From Histomonas meleagridis (Eukaryota > Parabasalia > Tritrichomonadida > Dientamoebidae): 64,000 nucleotides of DNA. Location: contig WSYJ01000060.1 in assembly GCA_020186115.1 (NCBI GenBank), forward strand, positions 2,542,001-2,606,000, in the 5' to 3' direction. Positions 32,901-41,371 of this stretch are shown in pieces; the stretch's first letter is position 1, and every line of letters starts with the position of its first letter. The position numbers and the translations under genes were made by a program. Below the pieces are notes generated by a model that saw only the letters and a list, made by a program, of their open reading frames with translations, was not told the DNA's origin and made no database searches.

Positions 32901-33879
32901 AAATAATCAACTTACGGAACTTAAGAATCGTTATTCTTCTAATCTTAAAGAATTAGATTTACTTAAGGAATCAAATTCACAATTAACACAACAACTTCAA
33001 AACTTACAAAACAATAATAAAAATCTTTCTTTACAAATCCGTAAATTAATTGAAGAACTTTCACAACATAAACAACAAAATGAAACACTTAAAATTCAAC
33101 TTCAAAAAGAACAAAAGAAATCACGTGAATTAAATACATATTCGCGTCAACTTCAAAACGAAATCGCTGAATCCAATCAAAAGATATCAGAATTAACAAC
33201 TAAAACGCGAACACTTGAAAATGAACTTCACCAACTTCAAAACAAATTATCACATTCATCAATTGCACAAAAGCAATTTAATGACCTTAAAAACGAAGTT
33301 CGTAAAAGTAGTTCACTTGTACATAAATATGAATCGCAAATCAAATCATTAAAATCGCAATATTTAACTGTTGTTAATTCATTGCATCGATTTGTTGAGG
33401 GTTCTTTCATTGATAATCCGAAAGAATTTCTGAAAGAACTTCTTGAAAAACTTCAAAAACTTTTCGATTTGTTTTCGTTGCCTTCTGCTGTTTATGAATT
33501 TAATACGAATGAAAATGAACAAAGTCAATTACTCTCGAGTATGAGAAGAGAGTTAATGACAATGACAAATACGCAAATTAAAATGTCGCCAATTGGTGAA
33601 AACGGAACACAGAAAATGTCGTTGCAATTACAGCAATTAAGTGAATTGATATCTTTTGTAAAAAGAACTTTCGTCGAAAGAGAAAATAGTATTGTGCAAA
33701 TGGCCGAAATTATAAATTCGCAGCACAGAGCTGTGATGAGAATGTCCGAAAATGATTGGGATAGTGAACTCGTGAAGCAATCAGGAATTAATAAGGAAAA
33801 GGCTGACGAAATACTAAGAAAAGAAAAAATGAGAAATCAGCAAATGGAACCTGGGCTGAGGACCCCGCAGATATTGTAA
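26956..33879 (+). CDS. Giant LRR-headed coiled-coil protein
   Basis: 2307 residues. The first ~190 form an SDS22/U2A'-like leucine-rich-repeat head: LRELSLIGHGIKEINGLKSL, LKRLNLSWNKIISMEPIL, LEDLTLNHNSIEEIPSNIL, then an LRR cap around residues 150-190. From about 200 to 2130 there is almost uninterrupted coiled coil, rich in Glu, Lys, Gln and Asn, with internal repeats of about 28-35 residues (for example SLQTKIDELENxNKxNLxQI recurring at 31170-32060). The C-terminal ~170 residues are a non-repetitive helical region ending GLRTPQIL. Such a rod-like protein suits a centrosomal, Golgi-tether or basal-body scaffold role; this is inference from architecture. The coding repeats show expansion by unequal exchange. 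Confidence 0.8.
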   Translation: MSAPTLAGSGTIFNDAFIQKITKQTNSRDVITFRYDNTGTNVIISQIMPIEKFQFLRELSLIGHGIKEINGLKSLPNLKRLNLSWNKIISMEPILSLHNLEDLTLNHNSIEEIPSNILSLVKLKTFRINNNALFNRHDFLKLQNLKNLINFDIEGCPISYDFDSLLYCVYTLPHLIILNRDFVSIELRRQASERFERFQIEELTNENDTLIQKNEELKLQLQNLDSNYSHLSTVNNEMTNIKQKLANSEKQNQELSKSIFEKDKEINQKQNLIDQLKEQQKSIKKDLEQYQKENEENQNKIQNYLIENENANQKIEELNDQIRNSQKEKENTEKMMEKLKERQENLLNAQKKSYETRIKQLQEQIKEMETLQLQNQELLEENQNLNQSIKELNQQIKDFEDLSTKNDLNLKAKAEKLIQEKNEIENNLKEKDNQIVELKKQLLKEENKHKEDVEQLNNEIQKEKEKCSNLEKLNNEIKQNLQNKIGELNNKNKELQTQIDLLNDFNSNKIQELNTIIKDLTNEKEEIENQQINNLKNIKEKEIEIESLNRKLQTQQNEINKKQNDLDKLKKHISEIEGNLDENHEQINNLTDELHNSKLKIAEYEDKLSNLLQSQEKANKKNTNEQMLNEQLKKNLENANKEIKSKNLEITQYLKQINELNEEISSQKTQNQILENEINDVNNELINLRETIQNKNNQFSQLKAEKSSIEIQKAQIERNYEKEKQLRQFETNKYKQKKNILKQQNENLNSQNDELSKQIEELQEKINELKEQNNSLEMKNNKLNKEINNLHENQTSQNLKNDKYEEKIQQLQNLADSYNKENEKLKQDLQETQSINKNLTISLENLQKKFEELKSQYDKLQQIIKQNNEQIKAKDELLDENKLKINEIETINKNLEDKNLQLLNQVNELQQQINIFKNDYQKFQSQIKRHNKSQAQKEKDLNKKINTLTNDNQQLNDNLTKFNDEIDLLTKDKQELNDNLEKYKNEINILVKDNKQLNNDIEKYKNEVDSLTKNNKELNNSLNNAKNEIDLLTKYNKQLNDSLTQFKDEIDSLTENNQQLNNSLTKSKNEINSLQDLLSKSSSVQQKQNNQNSLLTKQIESLQKTIEEQNISIENLKEQLQQQIISTQNESKKLQQYENLINKLKQQNIDNGKEHEKNQINLELEIQQLKDSLDEANKEIKQQKTDIQQAKIQNKTKIFNLQNEINKNNSIINDLQNQLQEKEFENENIISEKEKNKIEFEQIISDKNKQLKKLETELLNNKQQLTELNEKIDKLNQKNKEIDVSKSNIQVKLNETNKNLTNLSKINKNFEKELKNVKDQLEIKEEENGKLLNEIHETLDKLNSAEDRIAVIQKQYQNTKLIANQLTQENKILKSENANNKNKINETNNDNKKNLEQMNNLQIKIDELENTNKNNLKQIKSLQNQLEISNKEKLDQEISLQPKIDELENANKDNLKRIKELQNQLEISNKEKSEKEISLQTKIDELNNSNKNNLKQIKELQNQLENSNKEKADQKISLQAKIFELESTNKEKFDQVETLQAKIDELENTNKINLDQIDLLQMQIELSNKKKSDQVISLQNALNEMKNTNKDNLSQINSLQKQIEKLNKKKSEIEISLQTKIDELENVNKDNLEQINSLQTQLENSNKTKSDQVILLQVKIKELENANKNNLEQIKTLQSNLNKTENSNKDNLDEIENLQNQILELQNENETNKYKINNSNNTIQKNMETINSLKKENNQLKLKLSQSSNNFADNLNVINELQNQLSESQTENESLQLRINNLEEERKKNSEKFNQIQTENKTLIDKLNKSINNKQNTIDNLQTQINHLQFDKETTELQIHTLENDITSANNTIENQKKQIISILDAQKSLQNTLNKINEEYKNCKNELQNKENLLDSNNSQLETLQQQIHQQTKEIEELNNANNRLNKSIIERDSKLKQIESRYSIILKKYNQLNTNIQTIANENKSLNSSILNLKDTNQSSNNQLTELKNRYSSNLKELDLLKESNSQLTQQLQNLQNNNKNLSLQIRKLIEELSQHKQQNETLKIQLQKEQKKSRELNTYSRQLQNEIAESNQKISELTTKTRTLENELHQLQNKLSHSSIAQKQFNDLKNEVRKSSSLVHKYESQIKSLKSQYLTVVNSLHRFVEGSFIDNPKEFLKELLEKLQKLFDLFSLPSAVYEFNTNENEQSQLLSSMRRELMTMTNTQIKMSPIGENGTQKMSLQLQQLSELISFVKRTFVERENSIVQMAEIINSQHRAVMRMSENDWDSELVKQSGINKEKADEILRKEKMRNQQMEPGLRTPQIL

Positions 33880-34180
33880 TAAATATGTTTTATGTGTAGT
33901 AAATTTTGTTTTTATAAAAATCTTCAAATTATTAATTCAGATAAATGATTGGCTTTTAATAATGCAATAAATTTACTATTAAGATATCTTTCATTTTAGA
34001 TTTAATGGTTTTATGCAAAATCAGAATTCTAATTTGATTTTCATACAAGAAATAAACAAATATATTATATTATGAAAAGATTTTCTTCAAATGTATATTC
34101 CAAATTATTGTAAAAAAAGATAAATTTGTTAATTATTTTGTGTATTTTAAAGATTATAAATAGTTTTTATTTATATTTTG
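33880..34180. other. Convergent intergenic spacer
   Basis: AT-rich 3' flank between two converging genes. Nothing recognised. Confidence 0.4.
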
Positions 34181-35503
34181 TTATTGTTTTCGTGCAGCTT
34201 GAAACTTCCGTTTGAACTCTTTCTTGAGCACAGTGAGTTCGTCCTCGATTTCCTGGAACCGCTCGTTTAAACTTTCTTTGTATTCCTCAGATGAAATCGA
34301 TAAATTGTTTCGATTTTTCTGATTTTTCTTCCCGAAACTTTCGTCATCAGAAAACCGCTTCAAGTCGTCTTCTGAAGAGTTTCTTTGTCTTTTGTTTGTT
34401 CGAATTGTCTTTTTTTGCGGTTTTTGATAATTTTCAGATGATGAATATCGATTCGAAATTTCATTGTCGGAAGAAGTAAAGTGCTCTGTATCACTACTTA
34501 GCGACGAATAATTAAAACGTTTCGTATTCTTTGACAGAATTTCATGATTAGATGAATTCATGAAATGTGAATCTTCATCAGATGAAGAATTACTGTACTT
34601 TTTGTAGCCCTTATTTTTCGTGTTTTGACGAGAAAATGTTTCTTCACTCGATGATGAAAATTTTTGTTTATTTGAATTATTATCATCATCAGATGAAGAA
34701 TAAGTTATAGTTTGTTTATTTATTGGTTTTGAATAATTTCGTTTAGTATGTGCATCGCTTGGCTTTTTTGGCTCTGTTTTACGGGTTTGATATTTATTAT
34801 GATATAATGATTCATCATCGGAAGAAGAATCGTAAAATTTTGTCTTATTTTTGTAACTTGCCTTTTTATTATTGGCTTTCTCTCCATGGCTATGTGAGTA
34901 TGGTTTCTTTATTTGATGATAAGTTTCATCATCTGAAGATAAGCTTTGGACATTAAATTTTTTGTCTTTTGCTTTGGCGTTGGTTCGCGGGCTATTACTT
35001 GAGGAGGAAATAAAAGATTTTATTTTCGAATTATCTCCAAATGATGAGGTCTGATTGAAATTACCTGTGAATTTATTGGATACCTTTGCTAGTGCTTCGC
35101 TTAAGTGTCCGTCTTTAGCGTTAGCGATACTTAACGATTTTTTATAATCTTGATTTCTATTATTTAGCTTTTGAATTTTATCCTCAATGCCCCCTTCGTC
35201 TGTGTTTAACAGTTGCGCAATGTTTTTAATTCTTTTGTTTTGGTTTTTGTAATTTTGATTGATACTTACTTTTTCACGCAAATCGCTTAAATATGTGTTA
35301 GTCATGAAAGAATAATTGATTAAATAGTCGAGAAAAGCTGATAACTTTTTAGAATATTCTTTGATTCCTTTGATTGCTTTGATTATCTCAATTCTTTGTT
35401 TATCTCCTGGAAGTGTCAGTGCTTCTATTTGCCCTATTCTGGAGTCTAGTATTGATATTAATACTGAATTATTTGAAATAATTGGTTCTTTGTTATTTTT
35501 CAT
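34181..35503 (-). CDS. Serine/acidic-repeat low-complexity protein
   Basis: 440 residues from an ATG at 35503. Residues 1-~145 are mainly helical (IEALTLPGDKQRIEIIKAIK, NIAQLLNTDEGGIEDKIQKL). The middle (~150-400) is disordered, with about twelve SSSD(D/E)E-type clusters separated by basic Lys/Tyr/Asn segments; these clusters are ideal casein-kinase-2 sites. The C-terminal ~40 residues form a heptad-like helix (LNERFQEIEDELTVLKKEF). I do not recognise a family. The alternation of basic spacers with phosphorylatable acidic clusters resembles nucleolar shuttling proteins (Nopp140-like), which is a speculation. The upstream region has AATAGTAAACGG and ATTTACAAACG elements. Confidence 0.7.
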   Translation of the reverse strand: MKNNKEPIISNNSVLISILDSRIGQIEALTLPGDKQRIEIIKAIKGIKEYSKKLSAFLDYLINYSFMTNTYLSDLREKVSINQNYKNQNKRIKNIAQLLNTDEGGIEDKIQKLNNRNQDYKKSLSIANAKDGHLSEALAKVSNKFTGNFNQTSSFGDNSKIKSFISSSSNSPRTNAKAKDKKFNVQSLSSDDETYHQIKKPYSHSHGEKANNKKASYKNKTKFYDSSSDDESLYHNKYQTRKTEPKKPSDAHTKRNYSKPINKQTITYSSSDDDNNSNKQKFSSSSEETFSRQNTKNKGYKKYSNSSSDEDSHFMNSSNHEILSKNTKRFNYSSLSSDTEHFTSSDNEISNRYSSSENYQKPQKKTIRTNKRQRNSSEDDLKRFSDDESFGKKNQKNRNNLSISSEEYKESLNERFQEIEDELTVLKKEFKRKFQAARKQ

Positions 35504-35690
35504 TTTAAAAGAATCCGTTTACTATTGACACCAATTTTAAGCGAACGTTTGTAAATTTTATATGTTAACATTAACGGTTTATTTTATCCTCGCAAACAAG
35601 GGAAACGAATTATCGATAATTTCAGAGAATTAATGTGTTTAGAGTAGAAATAAATATCCGGATTATATTCCAGGATGGTGAGTAACTGAA

Positions 35691-36500
35691 GTGCAATTCA
35701 AGAAGTTCAAAAAGATTATTCCAACATTACAATCACCTCAATTTATAAAAATAATATGTATAATATATAAAACATCGATTATTCGATTAAAGCATTATTC
35801 AAATCTCATAAACAATAAATTATTTACTAATGCACTTGATCAATCAAATACATATTTACAATCAAATACATTAGCACAGACAAATACATTTACACAATCA
35901 AGTAAATATAGTAACTCAAATACATTTATTCAATGCAATACATTTGCTAAGTCCAATACATTAAGTAACTCAAACACATTTTCTAAATCACATGCAATTA
36001 ATAATTCAAATACATTACACAATTCAAATCTTTATACAATAACATTGTCATATTCATTAGTTTTAACTCAGTCATTATATATTTCAGAGACAATAAGTAT
36101 AAGTACATTTATAACCAACACATTATTTTATACATTTACTGATTCTCTTTACACATTTCTTCTATCTGAAATTATATACTATCATTATAAAGTTTATTTT
36201 TATTCAACATTTTACTTCTATTCTGCATATGATATCAATTTTTACACAATAACTAAAGAAATGCTATCAATGCAAGAACAAAATATATCCAATGCTCTTC
36301 TTATTAGTATCATATGTGTTTCAGTTGCAATTGTTTTAATAATTATTGGAATTGTTATATTTGTTTTTCGTAGGAATAAAAAACAAACAGTAAATATGAT
36401 GAAATCGAAGGAATTTTCAGATGAAGAAATCAAAGAAGTTGCACCAGCTGGCGAAGAATTGCAAAACTTCAAAAATTATGAAACTGATCAATGGTTATAA
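35691..36500 (+). pseudogene. Truncated SNT-stalk membrane protein, no ectodomain or ATG
   Basis: The open frame has no ATG near its 5' end (first codon GTG) and starts close to the stalk. It encodes hexapeptide-like stalk units (SNTFTQS, SNTLSNS, SNTFSKS), a hydrophobic/aromatic region, a TM helix (SIICVSVAIVLIIIGIVIFV) followed by RRNKK, and a short acidic tail ending NYETDQWL rather than the DPF tail of its relatives. Compared with the two neighbours at 37179 and 39354 it lacks signal peptide and outer domain, so it is probably a 5'-truncated member, though an unseen start cannot be excluded. Confidence 0.5.
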
Positions 36501-37178
36501 GAGTGCCATTTTTATGAAGAATGTAATATAAATTTTTAATTTATGTTTTTTACTTCAATAAAATATAATTTTAGCATATGTTATTCTTTGATTTTTTATG
36601 TGTTAAAAAGTGAATACATTTCAAAAATAATTATATCAACATGGTTTTGGAGTCTCGAATTGAGCAAAGTCTTAAAGGATATGATAATGTCCCAATTTAT
36701 CCAACAATACCAACAAATTTTGATCAATATGATTTGTCCCCATCATGCGAATCTGTTAAAACGTTAGTTGAGTTCATTGATTTGGAACCAGAACCAATAC
36801 CTAGGCCAATGCTTCAACATTATTTATGGACATGAGTTGATAGAACTTACATAGGAAGTTATCTTAAGAGGAGCCAAAATCCAGAACAATCTCACGCTCT
36901 GTTTCGGTACCTCTTTCACAATTATTAACAATAAATGATGGAAATCGTTCATTTCTATCTGATACCACCCAAAACCCTCAACACGCTAACGGCGTTCTCC
37001 GTTTTCAATACCAAAAGTTCTATATTTCTGTTCTAAGCCTGATACGTACCAGTTTTGATCTCATAAAAAATTTCAAAATTTGAGTTCACCGGTTTTGAAT
37101 GATTTACACATAAACAGCCAAATTATATTAAAAACTTTGAGAGTTGATACATTCAAATTTCATCGAATTCAAAAAGTG
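36501..37178. other. Intergenic with an uncertain 64-codon ORF
   Basis: An ATG frame at 36641-36835 would encode 64 residues rich in Pro/Glu (LEPEPIPRPM); it resembles nothing I know and may be a gene fragment. Otherwise no feature. Confidence 0.35.
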
Positions 37179-38814
37179 ATGAGTTTCAAATTTGTTCAAA
37201 TTGGGTTTCTGGGTGATCTTTGTTGCAACCTCTTGTATAAGAAGTCACTTACGCCATACGAAAGATGGCACTAAATATTTTTCCTCACTAAAAGAAATTA
37301 AAGCACAAAAAAATTTAAATGTTGAAAAAATTATTCATAATCTATCAATAGAATCTTCACTTGAAACCCCAACCGAATTCATTCTATCAGTTAATAATTT
37401 GGAAGATGGAGACATGGTTGGTATTACTGTTATTGACGCACCACATAGCGATATGGAAAATTTATATTTTAATGTTCCATATAAATGCTCTGAAAACACC
37501 CTTATACCACTTGAAACTGGACGAGGTATTTATTTCCAGGATGCAACAGAAGAAGTAACATTTTCTGTGTACTCTCCATATTTTGCGGATGTCTCTAGTG
37601 ATGGTAACATACGAATTGATACAAGTATTCAAAATACTGAAGAAGATCAAAAAAAATTTAATATTTATTGTTCAACAAAAATAAAAGCATCACGTGATAG
37701 TAATATAACAAATGGATATTTAACACATCAAATGGGGTGTTTGATTTTATCTGTTTCATTGGGAAAAGGTTTCACGCCTGATCAGATTTCGTCTGGATGG
37801 ACTTTTTACTTAGGTGGACTGTATCTCAATGGAACATTTAATATTTATAATGGAACTATAGCTCTAGACAAAAATTCAATCACCAATGAATGGAACATCA
37901 CAGATTTTGTTCATGTTGATGATACAGAAATTGGAAAAAGAGAATACACATTATATCTTTTACCACAAGGTATTGTAACTATACGTTTACATGCTGTTTA
38001 TGAAGGACATGATTATATTTATACAATATCTAGTATTCCTATTCAAAGCAACAATGGAATTACACTTCAGGGGTCACTGGATAAATTTACTACAGATACA
38101 TTTACTAAATCAAATAAATTTACCCAATCAAATACATATTCGAAATCGAATACATTTACAAAATCAAATATGCTTACAGATACACAAATATTCACAAATT
38201 CATATACATATACTAATTCGAATACATTTATTATATCAAATACGTATACGCAATCTAATATATTAACCAATTCGAATACATTTGATAAATTGAATATATC
38301 TATTCTAACATATACACAAACATTTGTTTTGACTCAAACGATGGAAATTTCGTATACGATCACGCTGAGTTTCTTTCTATCAAATTCATTAATTAATACA
38401 TTTCTTAATTCATCATATTATTTAATATATTCAGAATTTATTTGTTATAAATATTCGATTATTTCATATTATTTTGAAAATAGTTATTATTCAATTTATT
38501 ATATTTATTATCAAAATTCATTTAATGATAATAACAATCATAAACATAATACAATTGATACCACTACGATTATTATTATTGTTTGTGTCATTATTTTAGT
38601 CATAATTGTTATTATTATATTAATAATATTTGTTAAACGTAAACAAAAACATGAAACATCAACTATGCATGACAATGATAATGAACATGATGACGAAGTT
38701 AATCTGTTTGAAGATGACATTCCACATAATTTTTCGACTAATATAAAGATTCGACCAATTGAAGAAGATCCATTTGCAAATGATTTCAAAGAAGACAACA
38801 ACATCAATATATAA
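37179..38814 (+). CDS. Fimbrillin-like surface protein with SNT stalk, TM anchor and DPF tail (copy 1, start region shifted)
   Basis: Domains in order: signal peptide (FKLGFWVIFVATSC); an outer domain of about 270 residues with the layout of Bacteroidetes Mfa-like/FimA fimbrillins (FSVYSPYFADVSSDG, IRIDTSIQNTEEDQKKF, GYLTHQMGCLILSVSLG, GGLYLNGTFNIYNGTIALD, YLLPQGIVTIRLHAVYEG); a stalk of ~16 T(F/Y)TxSN units; a strongly aromatic segment; TM helix (IIIIVCVIILVIIVIIILII) with a VKRKQK stop-transfer; and an acidic tail ending EEDPFANDFKEDN. The main frame lacks an ATG: it opens at TTG 37192, while an ATG at 37179 (MSFK) joins it only if one T is absent from AAATTTG. The start is therefore damaged, mis-sequenced or unusual. 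The 3' 640 bp match copy 2 almost perfectly. Confidence 0.7.
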
Positions 38815-39353
38815 CTACATATATCATGATAAAAATTCATGTATTTTTTTATGATGATCAAAATTTTTGATTGTAAATAAATTGTATTGGAAATATTTTA
38901 GATTATATAACCTTTTTCAATATTGAAATATTTTTTTTTTTTGCATAATTTTCAGTTTGATCAAAACATATCAAAAATCATCTTTTGAGCATTAAAATAA
39001 AGTATGAATTATTTTATCTTCATTCATATCCATGATAATATGAACCAAATCAAAGAAAATGAATGGAAATCAGATAAATATTGCTATGTATTTGCCACTC
39101 TAATTCCAAAAACGATGAGGAAACATCATTTGTTCTTTAATCATATTCTCTTGTGTTAACAATTCTATTAATAAGTAACTTTAAGTGATTCATGTTAAGA
39201 ATTAAGAATTGTGTGATATGACCGTTTATTTTCAATGGTTTTGAGAGTCGTTCTGACTAGCTTGATCGTTACTTTTGCAAAAAATTTGAATATTTTACAC
39301 GATGATCAGTATTCAGAAAGCAGACAAAAAGTGAAATCCTTACCAGAAACGCT
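38815..39353. other. Intergenic between the two fimbrillin-like genes
   Basis: AT-rich. A GACCGTTTATTTTCAATGG element at 39219-39237 is promoter-like for the next gene. Nothing else recognised. Confidence 0.4.
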
Positions 39354-41027
39354 GTGAAATTTTGGATTCTTTTTATTGCAGTAATTGCGCCAGGAAGAAG
39401 CTATAACCTATCTGACCCTTTAAGGAACGATACTCCCCAGCACAATCCTAGAAAAATTGGTTCTAAGATAAAAGAATTTTCAATTGATTTGACTCCAAAT
39501 AGAAAGTCTATAATGAAAAATATGGAGCACCTTTCCACAGCTTCTCTACTTTCCAACCTAAACGCGTACTCCAACAATTTTGAAAATGGAGATCAAATTA
39601 GCATTTCAGTAATTGGTTCAAATTCAAGTGAAATAGATGAATATTTTTTTAATGTGCCATATGAGTATGAAAATAATGCATTTATTCCACTTCAAAAAGA
39701 AATTTATTGTGAAGATCCTTATAACTTAAAATTTAATGTATACTATCCATATCATGCAGATGTATCTAGTAAAGACAAAACATTGCTTATAGATACAAGT
39801 ATACAAAAAACTGTAGAGGATCAAAAAAAGATTGACATTTTCTGTGCTACAGATCTTACTGCCTCACTTTCTGGATATTTAACACATCGAATGGGGTGTT
39901 TGGTTTTGTCTCTTTCATTGGATACTGATTTCACGCCTGGTCAGATTTCGTCTGGATGGACTTTTTACTTAAGTGGGCTGTATCTCAATGGAACATTTAA
40001 TATATATGACGGAACTATAACTTTAGATCCGAATTCTAAAGCTAATGAATGGAACATCACAGATTTTGTTCATGTTGATGATACAGAAAATGGAAAAAGA
40101 GAATACACATTGTTCGTTTTGCCACAAGGTATTATAAACATAGTACTGCATGCTGTTTACAAAGGGGAAGACTATATATATGAAATACCCAGTGTTCCTA
40201 TTGCAAGTAACACGAGAATAACACTCATGGGCTCACTATATAAAATTCACACAAACACATTTTCGAAATCCAATACATATACAAAATCAAATACATTTAC
40301 CAATTCGAATACATATTCGAAATCAAATACATTTACGAAGTCAAATATATTAACTATATCAAATATATCTTCGAAGTCAATTACATATACAATATCAAAT
40401 ATATTCACAAATTCATATACATATACAAATTCGAATACATTTATTATATCAAATACGTATACGCAATCTAATATATTAACCAATTCGAATACATTTGATA
40501 AATTGAATATATCTATTCTAACATATACACAAACATTTGTTTTGACTCAAACGATGGAAATTTCGTATACGATCACGCTGAGTTTCTTTCTATCAAATTC
40601 ATTAATTAATACATTTCTTAATTCATCATATTATTTAATATATTCAGAATTTATTTATTATAAATATTCGATTATTTCATATTATTTTGAAAATAGTTAT
40701 TATTCAATTTATTATATTTATTATCAAAATTCATTTAATGATAATAACAATCATAAACATAATACAATTGATACCACTACGATTATTATTATTGTTTGTG
40801 TCATTATTTTAGTCATAATTGTTATTATTATATTAATAATATTTGTTAAACGTAAACAAAAACATGAAACATCAACTATGCATGACAATGATAATGAACA
40901 TGATGACGAAGTTAATCTGTTTGAAGATGACATTCCACATAATTTTTCGACTAATATAAAGATTCGACCAATTGAAGAAGATCCATTTGCAAATGATTTC
41001 AAAGAAGACAACAACATCAATATATAA
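39354..41027 (+). CDS. Fimbrillin-like surface protein with SNT stalk, TM anchor and DPF tail (copy 2, GTG at start position)
   Basis: 557 residues with the same layout as copy 1. The signal-peptide-like KFWILFIAVIAPGRSYN begins right after a GTG codon; there is no in-frame ATG between the upstream stop (39303) and this point, so an ATG-to-GTG change is the simplest reading. The fimbrillin-like domain (about 80-300) shows FNVYYPYHADVSSKD, IDTSIQKTVEDQKK, GYLTHRMGCLVLSLSL, FTPGQISSGWTFYLSGLYLN and YTLFVLPQGIINIVLHAVY. The stalk has ~19 SNTFTKS-like units, then TM and the tail EEDPFANDFKEDN. The DPF tripeptide in an acidic context fits AP-2 appendage binding. The ectodomain is about two-thirds alike to copy 1 while the 3' part is nearly identical. 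Confidence 0.72.
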   Translation: MKFWILFIAVIAPGRSYNLSDPLRNDTPQHNPRKIGSKIKEFSIDLTPNRKSIMKNMEHLSTASLLSNLNAYSNNFENGDQISISVIGSNSSEIDEYFFNVPYEYENNAFIPLQKEIYCEDPYNLKFNVYYPYHADVSSKDKTLLIDTSIQKTVEDQKKIDIFCATDLTASLSGYLTHRMGCLVLSLSLDTDFTPGQISSGWTFYLSGLYLNGTFNIYDGTITLDPNSKANEWNITDFVHVDDTENGKREYTLFVLPQGIINIVLHAVYKGEDYIYEIPSVPIASNTRITLMGSLYKIHTNTFSKSNTYTKSNTFTNSNTYSKSNTFTKSNILTISNISSKSITYTISNIFTNSYTYTNSNTFIISNTYTQSNILTNSNTFDKLNISILTYTQTFVLTQTMEISYTITLSFFLSNSLINTFLNSSYYLIYSEFIYYKYSIISYYFENSYYSIYYIYYQNSFNDNNNHKHNTIDTTTIIIIVCVIILVIIVIIILIIFVKRKQKHETSTMHDNDNEHDDEVNLFEDDIPHNFSTNIKIRPIEEDPFANDFKEDNNINI

Positions 41028-41371
41028 CTACATATATCATGATAATATATATATAAATAGTTTTTATTACAAAATATATTTTTTTTCTTTGTATTAATAA
41101 ATGATTTTTTTTAATTAATTATATAAATATTTAAAAGATTTATATTATTTGATGACATTTTTCATATTGTGGATTCAGGAAAAATATTTAACCTTTTAAT
41201 CACCATCCCATAAATTTAGTACAATTCTGAATTTCATGAAATTCCTTACAGAAAGCATCATATGATATCTTTAAATTACTATTTTGATCATTTAAGTATT
41301 TTTCCGTCGCATTATTCCACATAATGTAATTCTCCAATTCCAAAATAAAACAGTTCATAGATTCCTCATTT
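41028..41371. other. Convergent intergenic spacer
   Basis: AT-rich with an (AT)n run at 41047-41056. No gene or RNA signature. Confidence 0.4.
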
